Below, piece by piece: positions 1-5,173 of a stretch of 5,173 nucleotides of DNA. The translations under genes were made by a program, and so were the position numbers. The notes beneath the pieces were generated by a model. The model made no database searches and was not told the DNA's origin. It saw nothing but the letters and a program-made list of their open reading frames with translations. Position 1 is the first letter of the stretch. Each line of letters begins with the position of its first letter. The DNA comes from Actinomycetota bacterium (GTDB taxonomy: Bacteria > Actinomycetota > Actinomycetes > Nanopelagicales > Nanopelagicaceae): NCBI GenBank assembly GCA_009701085.1, contig WLKV01000054.1:1-5173 (forward strand), in the 5' to 3' direction.

Positions 1-144
1 AAATCTGGAATGCGCGCTGTTGACTCTGCGCTCGAAGGTCTGCTTGAGAATGAACGCGAATTGCTCGGAACTCTCTCAGCAAAAGATCGCGAAACCCTAG
101 CTGACTTACTCAGCAAACTTGTTACAGAGTTTGATCAAGAATAA
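1..144 (+). CDS. Probable MarR-family transcriptional regulator, C-terminal fragment
   Basis: The first frame is open from the left edge and ends at TAA (142-144), giving the last 47 residues of a protein whose start lies outside the window. The second frame closes at a TAG, and the first frame gives a plausible amphipathic helical sequence: SGMRAVDSALEGLLENERE, then LLGTLSAKDRETLADLLSKL, then a short acidic tail. This pattern (a helix with paired Leu and an NERELL stretch, a 'LSAKDRETL' turn, then a second Leu-rich helix) resembles the C-terminal dimerisation helices of MarR-family winged-helix regulators, where 'L(S/T)xxDRxxLxxLLxKL' is common. The DNA-binding wing is not in the window, so the family call rests on this tail alone and the regulated genes or ligand cannot be inferred. 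The gene converges on ispE, leaving 9 bases between the two stop codons. Confidence 0.65.
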   Translation, partial: KSGMRAVDSALEGLLENERELLGTLSAKDRETLADLLSKLVTEFDQE

Positions 145-153
145 AGAAGCAGA

Positions 154-1065
154 TTAAATAACTTTCGCGCCATGCACTGGTCCATGTGCACGAGCAACGC
201 TTCCGACCACGCCACTTGCGGTGAGTGCAACTGCTAAATCAAGACCTGAATCTTCATCGGCAACCAAAAATGCAACAGTGGGGCCAGAGCCAGAAACTAT
301 TGCACCAAGTGCGCCGTAATCACGGCCCACTTCAAGAACCAAACTCAGAGCCGGACGTAAAGAACAAGCAGCATTCTGTAAATCATTAGTTAAGGCGCGA
401 CCCACTGCATCGGCATCAGCGGCAAGAAGAGATTGCATCAACTGATCGGAAACTTGAGGAGGTGCAATATCGAGCTCTGCGCGCATGCGATCGCATTCTG
501 TGTAGACAGCAGGAGTAGATAAACCGACGCTCGAAAGCGCCAATACCCAGTGATAGGTGCCGCGAGAAAGCGCTGCGGTAAGTTGATCTCCATGGCCTTG
601 GCCAATTGCTGTGCCGCCAGAAATCATGAAAGGAACATCGCTACCTAACTCTGAACCAAGTGCATGCAACTCCTCGCGCGACATCTCGAGTTGAAAGAGC
701 GCATCCATAGCGACCAATGTGCCTGCAGCATCAGCGCTTCCGCCAGCCATGCCGCCTGCAACAGGAATCGATTTCTTGATTTCGATATGAACATCAACAT
801 CGAAATCGAACTTCTCGCCAACCATCTGAGCAGCTTTTACTGCGAGGTTTGAGTGATCTTCTGGCACGCCATGTGTGTGCTCGCCAGTTACTGAAATAGT
901 GATGCCGCTGCCCGGATTTGATTTGGAAACGGTGACATCGTCAAAGATTGAGATAGCTTGAAATACAGAGACGAGGTTGTGATAACCATCGGCTTCACGA
1001 GGTCCGACAGATAACTGCAAATTAACCTTTGCAGGTACTCGTACCGTCACTGAACTATGTGCCAC
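154..1065 (-). CDS. ispE: 4-diphosphocytidyl-2-C-methyl-D-erythritol kinase (IspE)
   Basis: IspE is a cytosolic GHMP-superfamily kinase. It uses ATP to phosphorylate the 2-hydroxyl of CDP-methylerythritol, a middle step of the MEP route to isopentenyl and dimethylallyl diphosphate. All three GHMP motifs are visible in the 303-residue product. Motif 1 is PAKVNLQL at 11-18 with the catalytic-site Lys13, followed by DGYHNL. Motif 2 is the glycine-rich ATP loop PVAGGMAGGSADAA at 101-114. Motif 3 is SGSGPTVAFL at 258-267. GSDVPF at 141-146 supplies the conserved catalytic Asp143. The length matches actinobacterial IspE. The start codon is GTG (1065-1063), chosen because a TAAGG ribosome binding site precedes it at good spacing and because MAHSSVTVRVPAKVN places motif 1 where the family has it. 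The gene is last in the operon, 9 bases after the rsmA stop. The protein appears intact, with no missing key residues. Confidence 0.97.
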   Translation of the reverse strand: MAHSSVTVRVPAKVNLQLSVGPREADGYHNLVSVFQAISIFDDVTVSKSNPGSGITISVTGEHTHGVPEDHSNLAVKAAQMVGEKFDFDVDVHIEIKKSIPVAGGMAGGSADAAGTLVAMDALFQLEMSREELHALGSELGSDVPFMISGGTAIGQGHGDQLTAALSRGTYHWVLALSSVGLSTPAVYTECDRMRAELDIAPPQVSDQLMQSLLAADADAVGRALTNDLQNAACSLRPALSLVLEVGRDYGALGAIVSGSGPTVAFLVADEDSGLDLAVALTASGVVGSVARAHGPVHGAKVI

Positions 1066-1072
1066 GTTGAAA

Positions 1073-1077
1073 CCTTA
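1073..1077 (-). promoter_or_regulatory. Ribosome binding site of ispE, overlapping the rsmA stop
   Basis: On the minus strand the junction reads GGG-TAA-GGTTTCAAC-GTG. The TAA stop of rsmA and the following GG form a TAAGG Shine-Dalgarno-like element, with 7 bases between it and the GTG start of ispE. This supports the GTG start over any later ATG. It also implies that ribosomes finishing rsmA stop directly on the ispE initiation region. The coupling is inferred from the layout. Confidence 0.6.
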
Positions 1078-1905
1078 CCCCTGTTTCGCAATTGCGCAGA
1101 AGCCATGGATATCGAGCGCTTCTCCGCGAAGCGTGGGATCGATTCCTGCCGCACTCAATACCTCTTCAGCTGCTGCTGATCCGCCATACATTGATGAGAG
1201 CGCAGAGCGAAGCATCTTGCGACGTTGAGCAAAAGCTAAATCAATAATCGCAAATACCTTCTTGCGAAGTTCTTCATCGCCTGGTGTCTCACGGCGCTTA
1301 AATCCAACGAGTTTGGAATCCACATTAGGTTGCGGCCAGAAGATGTTGCGCGAAACAGAGCCTGCACCCGTGACATCAGCCCACCATGCAGCTTTCACGC
1401 TGGGGATTCCATACTCTTTTGAATTCGGTTTCGCAGCTAATCGATCAGCTACCTCTGCTTGCACCATAACAACACCGCTACGTAGCGATGGCAAAATTTC
1501 GAGCAAATGGAGGAATACGGGAACAGAGACGTTGTAAGGCAGATTTGCAATTAAGACAGTGGGATCAATGGGTAGATTTTTCAAAGTGAGCGCGTCTTGG
1601 TTGATGACGGTCAAGATATCTGCACGCTCTGAATGCTTTGCGGCAGTGATGGGTAGCTGATTTGCTAAGCGCGCATCGATTTCCACGGCGACAACTGCAC
1701 GTGCTTCTTCCAACATTGCCAGAGTGAGCGAACCAAGACCTGGTCCGATCTCGAGAGCAACATCGTTTTCAGTTAATCCTGCTGTGCGAACAATCTTGCG
1801 ACAGACATTTCCATCGTGAACAAAGTTCTGTCCCAATGATTTTGAAGGTTTGAGATCGAGAGCTTCTGCAAGCTCGCGGATTTCAGCAGCGCCGAGCAAG
1901 CTCAT
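1075..1905 (-). CDS. rsmA: 16S rRNA (adenine1518-N6/adenine1519-N6)-dimethyltransferase (RsmA/KsgA)
   Basis: RsmA dimethylates two adjacent adenines in the 3'-terminal hairpin loop of 16S rRNA (A1518 and A1519 in E. coli numbering), using four S-adenosylmethionines. It acts late in small-subunit assembly, and its loss gives kasugamycin resistance in many bacteria. The 276-residue product has the family signatures in order: SLGQNFVHD (23-31), the AdoMet-binding loop LEIGPGLGSLT (51-61), the acidic ribose-binding VEID (74-77), QDAL (103-106), the catalytic motif NLPYNVS (121-127), the FWPQPNVDS segment (189-197) and the C-terminal FAQRRKMLRSAL (225-236). The usual form of the last motif is RRKTLRN, so the Met and Ser are mild variations. 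The start ATG overlaps the tatD stop as ATGA (1902-1905), and the N-terminal LLGAAEIRELAEAL leader is typical of actinobacterial homologues. The protein looks intact. Confidence 0.97.
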   Translation of the reverse strand: MSLLGAAEIRELAEALDLKPSKSLGQNFVHDGNVCRKIVRTAGLTENDVALEIGPGLGSLTLAMLEEARAVVAVEIDARLANQLPITAAKHSERADILTVINQDALTLKNLPIDPTVLIANLPYNVSVPVFLHLLEILPSLRSGVVMVQAEVADRLAAKPNSKEYGIPSVKAAWWADVTGAGSVSRNIFWPQPNVDSKLVGFKRRETPGDEELRKKVFAIIDLAFAQRRKMLRSALSSMYGGSAAAEEVLSAAGIDPTLRGEALDIHGFCAIAKQG

Positions 1906-2759
1906 GCAAAGGATCCGAAGATACGTTCAGCATTGACAGAGAGGGCAGTAGCTAGCTCTGCCACATCTTCATTGCGTTCTGCAGCCATGGCGCGGACGAT
2001 ATTGGCTATCTGTGCAGGTGTATTGAGTGCGCCACGGTGTGGAGTGGGCGCCAAGAATGGTGAATCTGTTTCGACAAGTAACTGGTCGTGCGGAACGAGT
2101 TTGACCGCATCGCGCAGCGCTGGCGCATTCTTAAATGTCATGGTGCCTGCAAAAGACAAGATGTAGCCACGGTCAATACAGGTCTTTGCCATTTCGACAT
2201 CGCCTGAGAAGCAGTGAAAGACAGTCTTTTCTGGGGCTCCAACTTCAAGCAAGATAGAGAGAACATCATCGTGTGAATCACGGTCGTGAATAACGAGCGC
2301 CTTATTGGTGCGCTTGGCTAAATCAATATGCCACTTAAAGGATTCTTGTTGGCGCTTCTGTAGCGCAGGTTCAGTGCGGAAGTAATCAAGACCGGTTTCA
2401 CCAATTGCACGAACGCGTGGATCGTGCGCAAGCTTTTCGATAATTGCCCAATCAGCTTCTAAATCTGGAACCACGGGTGCTTCATTGGGATGAAGTGCAA
2501 CAGCGGCAAGAACGCGACCCGGAAAAGCGTTAGCCATATCAACGCACCACTGAGATTGTTCTGCAGAATATCCAACCTGAACAATGCGATCGACATTGAC
2601 TGACTTTGCATCATCGAGAACTTGTCGCACTGCATCTGAATCGGGTGCGTCATTGGTAACGATTTCAATGTGCGCATGCGCATCAACCGTTGGGACAGGA
2701 AGCGGTTCAGGAAGTGGAGCTAGTTGACGATCTATATCGCGATTGTGGCGATCGGCCAT
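1902..2759 (-). CDS. tatD: TatD-family metal-dependent hydrolase / DNase
   Basis: This is a cytosolic TIM-barrel amidohydrolase-fold enzyme. Characterised TatD proteins are divalent-metal-dependent 3'-5' exonucleases linked to DNA repair or degradation, although the true substrate of the actinobacterial copy (often annotated YcfH/TatD) is less clear. The 285-residue product shows the expected metal ligands in order: DAHAH (26-30, giving H28 and H30), LHPNE (89-93), the GETGLDYF motif (120-127, bridging E121), IHDRD (157-161, H158), FHCFSG (181-186, H182) and VETDSPFLAP (229-238, D232), followed by PTPHRG and the Asn-x-Pro motif (239-248). The roughly 22-residue N-terminal leader before the barrel is Pro-rich (PLPEPLPVP), as in other actinobacterial members. 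The gene starts 7 bases after the metG stop, and its TGA overlaps the rsmA ATG. Despite the name, there is no evidence for a role in Tat protein export. Confidence 0.95.
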   Translation of the reverse strand: MADRHNRDIDRQLAPLPEPLPVPTVDAHAHIEIVTNDAPDSDAVRQVLDDAKSVNVDRIVQVGYSAEQSQWCVDMANAFPGRVLAAVALHPNEAPVVPDLEADWAIIEKLAHDPRVRAIGETGLDYFRTEPALQKRQQESFKWHIDLAKRTNKALVIHDRDSHDDVLSILLEVGAPEKTVFHCFSGDVEMAKTCIDRGYILSFAGTMTFKNAPALRDAVKLVPHDQLLVETDSPFLAPTPHRGALNTPAQIANIVRAMAAERNEDVAELATALSVNAERIFGSFA

Positions 2760-2774
2760 AAGAGATTTACTCTT
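2760..2774 (-). promoter_or_regulatory. Small inverted repeat enclosing the metG stop and covering the tatD ribosome binding site
   Basis: On the minus strand the sequence immediately before the tatD ATG is AAGAG-TAAAT-CTCTT, a perfect 5-base inverted repeat with a 5-base loop. The left arm contains the only purine-rich Shine-Dalgarno candidate for tatD, AAAGAG at 2775-2770, 10 bases from the ATG. The loop holds the metG TAA stop, and the right arm abuts the start codon. If it folds in mRNA, it would mask tatD until a ribosome terminating metG opens it. The stem is short and A-U-rich, so the structure may be weak or fortuitous. Confidence 0.35.
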
Positions 2775-4329
2775 TAACTTCTAACCGTGGGAATAAGACC
2801 GGAGTCTTTGTGACAGTTGCACCTTGTGGCAACTGACCCCAGGTCGCGACCTTAGAAATTTCTTGCTTGCCGATTTCGCCGAGAGTCTCTTTCGCGCCAA
2901 GTGATTCCCACAAGATTTCAGTTGTTGCAGGCATAACTGGGTGGAGCAATACGGCAAGTGCGCGAAGTGATTCGGCGGTGTTATAGAGAACTTCTTCAAG
3001 AACTGCTTGGTTTGCTGGATCTTTTGCAAGGATCCAAGGCTCTTTGATAGTTACATAGCCATTGACCTGCTTGCAGTAATCCATGACTGCGTTGATGCCG
3101 CCTTGGAAATCAAGTGCGACCATTGCAGCATCTGCCTTATCGACAGTTGCCTGAAGTGCCTCAGCAAGAGATGCATCCTTAGCAACTGCTGGAATCTTTC
3201 CACCGCAATACTTTTCAATCATCGCAGCAAGGCGTGAGGCAAGGTTTCCAAAGTCATTTGCGAGCTCTGATGTGTAACGAGCGCTCATATCTTCCCAAGA
3301 GAAAGATCCGTCGCTGCCGAATGGAATTGCACGTAAGAAGTAATAGCGGAACGCATCGACGCCAAAGTGATCGGTGATATCTGATGGCGCAATTCCGGTG
3401 AGCTTAGATTTAGACATCTTCTCGCCACCGACGAGCAACCAACCGTGTGCAAAAACCTTTTTAGGAATTTCAATTCCTGCAGCCATGAGCATCGCAGGCC
3501 AGATCACTGCGTGGAAGCGCAAAATATCTTTTCCGACGAGGTGGACATCTGCAGGCCATGTCGCTGCAAACTTCTTGCCGCCTTCAGAATCTGGAGCATC
3601 GGTAAGACCGACAGCTGTTGCATAGTTAAGAAGTGCGTCGAACCAGACGTAGACAACTTGGTCGGTATCCCAAGGAACAGGAATACCCCAGTCAAATGTG
3701 GAACGCGAGATAGAGAGATCAGAGACGCCACCTTCGAGGAAAGAAACGACTTCATTGCGCGCACTTTCTGGCTGGCACGCTTCAGGGTTGTTCTTGTAAT
3801 GATCAAGCAGTGGCTGCGCAAACTCTGAAAGTTTAAAGAACCAGTTATTCTCATTGACGAGTTCGATTGGCTTGCTGTGAATAGGGCAGAGCTTCTCGCC
3901 ATCTGCATCGATGAGATCGCCGGGTAACTTGAATTCTTCACAACCAACGCAGTAAGGACCTTCGTACTTACCTGCATAGATATGTCCTGAATCTTTCAGT
4001 GACTGCAAGAACTTCTGAACGCGCTCTGTGTGGCGTGGTTCGGTGGTGCGAATGAAATCATCGTTGGCGATATTGAGCGCTTCCCAATTGGGTTTCCACG
4101 CATCAGCAACCAACTTATCGACCCATGCTTGTGGAGCAACGTTGTTCTGTTCGGCAGTGCGCATGACCTTCTGACCATGTTCATCTGTTCCTGTAAGGAA
4201 CCAGACAGACTCACCACGCTGGCGGTGCCAACGAGTAAGGACATCGCCGGCAACAGTTGTATATGCATGGCCAATGTGCGGCGCATCATTTACATAGTAA
4301 ATAGGCGTAGTCAGGTAGAAAGACTTCAT
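2767..4329 (-). CDS. metG: Methionyl-tRNA synthetase (MetRS)
   Basis: MetRS attaches methionine to initiator and elongator tRNA-Met in the cytosol using ATP. The 520-residue product is a class Ia synthetase. It begins YLTTPIYYVNDAPHIGHAYTT, with the HIGH signature at 18-21, and TGTDEHG follows at 46-52. The connective-peptide zinc knuckle comprises C127, C130, C148 and H151 (YCVGC then CPIH), a single-knuckle arrangement like that of Thermus MetRS. DLSISRSTFDWGIPVP lies at 204-219 and the KMSKS loop at 304-308. The helical anticodon-binding domain follows, with NDFGNLASR (358-366, including the probable anticodon-contacting N362 and R366) and the EPW tryptophan at W432. The protein ends without the extra C-terminal Trbp111-like tRNA-binding domain found in E. 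coli MetRS, so it is of the short type. Its ATG overlaps the rsmI TGA as ATGA (4326-4329), and an AAGATGAG ribosome binding site lies inside the end of rsmI. It looks complete and functional. Confidence 0.98.
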   Translation of the reverse strand: MKSFYLTTPIYYVNDAPHIGHAYTTVAGDVLTRWHRQRGESVWFLTGTDEHGQKVMRTAEQNNVAPQAWVDKLVADAWKPNWEALNIANDDFIRTTEPRHTERVQKFLQSLKDSGHIYAGKYEGPYCVGCEEFKLPGDLIDADGEKLCPIHSKPIELVNENNWFFKLSEFAQPLLDHYKNNPEACQPESARNEVVSFLEGGVSDLSISRSTFDWGIPVPWDTDQVVYVWFDALLNYATAVGLTDAPDSEGGKKFAATWPADVHLVGKDILRFHAVIWPAMLMAAGIEIPKKVFAHGWLLVGGEKMSKSKLTGIAPSDITDHFGVDAFRYYFLRAIPFGSDGSFSWEDMSARYTSELANDFGNLASRLAAMIEKYCGGKIPAVAKDASLAEALQATVDKADAAMVALDFQGGINAVMDYCKQVNGYVTIKEPWILAKDPANQAVLEEVLYNTAESLRALAVLLHPVMPATTEILWESLGAKETLGEIGKQEISKVATWGQLPQGATVTKTPVLFPRLEVKE

Positions 4330-5168
4330 CTGCTCATCTTATTCGCATCGACTACGGCTGCATAAACGATCTTCTTGGGAAGGTCGAATTCATCGGCCAC
4401 AGTGGCGATCGCACCTTTTCGGTCCATTCCAGCGGCCTCATATTCACGGACTCGAGCAACTGCATCATCGGCAGTCTTGCTCTGTGAACCGGCTTCAACC
4501 CCAGCGATTACCAAAGTGATTTCGCCGAGGACTTCTTTACCTGCAGCCCATGTGATGAGTTCTGCGAGAGTGCCACGAATAGTTTCTTCATATGTCTTTG
4601 TCATCTCGCGACAGATTGCACCTTTACGAGATTCGCCAAGAATTGCAGCGGCATCAACGAGTGATTCATGAAGGCGATGTGGAGCTTCAAAGATCACCAT
4701 GGTGCGCTCTTCAAAGCGAAGGTTCTCGTAGAAAGTATTGCGGGCACCCTGTGCGCGCGGAGCAAAACCTTCGAAGGTAAATCGATCTGTTGGTAACCCT
4801 GATAAAGCAATGGCCATGGTGGGAGCACTTGGCCCTGGAATCACAAGAGTAGGAAGGTTTTCTGCGATGGCATCGCGCATCAATCGAAAACCAGGATCGC
4901 TAATGGTGGGCATTCCTGCATCAGTGACAACGAGAACTTCTTTACCTTCGCGAAGTAGTTGAAGAATCTCTTGGGTGCGATCTGTCTCGTTACCTTCAAA
5001 GAAAGAGATAATCCGCGCTGTAAATGTGACGCCAAGATCTGAGGCTAAACGATGGAATCGACGTGAGTCTTCAGCTGCAATTACTTGTGCAGATTCGATC
5101 GCGTTCTTGAGGCGCTGGCTCGCATCGAGCGGATTTCCGAGTGGAGTCGCTGCAAGAACTAGGGCCAT
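4326..5168 (-). CDS. rsmI: 16S rRNA (cytidine1402-2'-O)-methyltransferase (RsmI)
   Basis: RsmI adds a 2'-O-methyl group to C1402 (E. coli numbering) in the ribosomal P-site region of 16S rRNA, using S-adenosylmethionine. It belongs to the tetrapyrrole-methylase-like fold. The 280-residue product carries the family hallmarks: ATPLGNPLDAS (7-17), AEDSRR (32-37, usually AEDTR), SFFEGNE (55-61), VTDAGMPTISDPG (81-93), the PGPSAPTMAIALSGLPTDRF region (111-130) with FEGFAP after it, EAPHRL (161-166), CREMTKTYEE (186-195) and GEITLVIAG (215-223). The C-terminal DLPKKIVYAAVV helix is also typical. The ATG at 5168-5166 lies 5 bases from the window edge. The frame is still open there, so a slightly longer N-terminus cannot be excluded, but the motif spacing fits this start. 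It is the first visible gene of the operon, so its ribosome binding site and promoter lie outside. Confidence 0.96.
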   Translation of the reverse strand: MALVLAATPLGNPLDASQRLKNAIESAQVIAAEDSRRFHRLASDLGVTFTARIISFFEGNETDRTQEILQLLREGKEVLVVTDAGMPTISDPGFRLMRDAIAENLPTLVIPGPSAPTMAIALSGLPTDRFTFEGFAPRAQGARNTFYENLRFEERTMVIFEAPHRLHESLVDAAAILGESRKGAICREMTKTYEETIRGTLAELITWAAGKEVLGEITLVIAGVEAGSQSKTADDAVARVREYEAAGMDRKGAIATVADEFDLPKKIVYAAVVDANKMSR

Positions 5169-5173
5169 ATGCG

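Larger units (their letters stand above)
154..5168 (-). other. Putative five-gene operon rsmI-metG-tatD-rsmA-ispE
   Basis: Five same-strand genes follow one another with junctions of -4, +7, -4 and +9 bases. No gap is large enough for a promoter or terminator. Such spacing normally indicates a single transcript with translational coupling. The set combines 16S rRNA maturation (rsmI, rsmA), tRNA charging (metG), a nuclease (tatD) and isoprenoid synthesis (ispE). This neighbourhood is familiar in Actinobacteria. Additional upstream members may exist beyond the right edge. Co-transcription is inferred from layout only. Confidence 0.8.

Noticed and set aside
170..195. A possible hairpin (TGCAC...GTGCA) near the end of ispE as a terminator
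   Set aside because: It is only 5 pairs long, lies inside the ispE coding sequence before the stop, and has no downstream T-run in the direction of transcription.
487..494. GCGATCGC octamers at 487-494 and 4405-4412, resembling the cyanobacterial HIP1 motif, with many GATC sites overall
   Set aside because: Two copies in 5 kb is suggestive, but both lie in frame over common codons (Cys-Asp-Arg in ispE and Ala-Ile-Ala in rsmI), and the proteins look actinobacterial. A whole-genome octamer count would be needed to claim enrichment.
2671..2682. A 12-base perfect palindrome, TGCGCATGCGCA
   Set aside because: It falls on the codons for the Ala-His-Ala-His metal motif of TatD, whose GCG CAT GCG CAC codons produce the symmetry. 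No operator role is needed.
3445..3828. A 127-codon plus-strand open frame opposite metG
   Set aside because: It lies wholly antisense to a strongly conserved MetRS, and its translation is Cys/Arg-rich without any recognisable domain. It is a shadow of metG codon usage.
3504..3977. A 157-codon minus-strand open frame inside metG
   Set aside because: It is an alternative frame of the MetRS coding strand, with Ser/Leu-rich low-information sequence and no conserved motif. The metG frame explains the region.

Overview
This is an ordinary housekeeping region of a bacterial chromosome, most probably from an actinobacterium. The evidence for that lineage is the gene order rsmI-metG-tatD-rsmA-ispE and several N-terminal signatures. 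RsmA opens with a LLGAAEIRELA-type leader before SLGQNFVHD, TatD has a Pro-rich leader before its first metal motif, and MetRS is short (520 aa). By eye the base composition is near half G+C, low for the phylum. Together with the very tight packing, this suggests a small, streamlined actinobacterium, for example a freshwater planktonic lineage such as the Nanopelagicales or the Luna-type Microbacteriaceae. That last step is inference and not proven by the window.

Layout: bases 1-144 (+) carry the last 47 codons of a probable MarR-family regulator. After a 9-base convergent gap, everything from 154 to 5168 is one minus-strand gene string, read in transcription order as rsmI (5168-4326), metG (4329-2767), tatD (2759-1902), rsmA (1905-1075) and ispE (1065-154). 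Two junctions (rsmI/metG and tatD/rsmA) are 4-base ATGA overlaps. The other two are gaps of 7 and 9 bases, and the Shine-Dalgarno of the downstream gene lies on or beside the upstream stop codon. The operon is almost certainly co-transcribed and translationally coupled. Its promoter would lie beyond the right edge, and no terminator is visible at the left end.

Functionally, two genes encode S-adenosylmethionine-dependent 16S rRNA methyltransferases that act at the decoding centre (RsmI) and near the 3' end of the rRNA (RsmA). MetG charges tRNA-Met. TatD is a metal-dependent nuclease, and IspE supplies the isoprenoid (MEP) pathway. All five look intact and full-length with their catalytic motifs present. 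I found no mobile element, RNA gene, CRISPR array or undescribed system. The most distinctive details are a short perfect inverted repeat around the metG stop/tatD ribosome binding site, a GTG start for ispE, the absence of an rpf gene between tatD and rsmA, and a convergent gene pair with no visible terminator.
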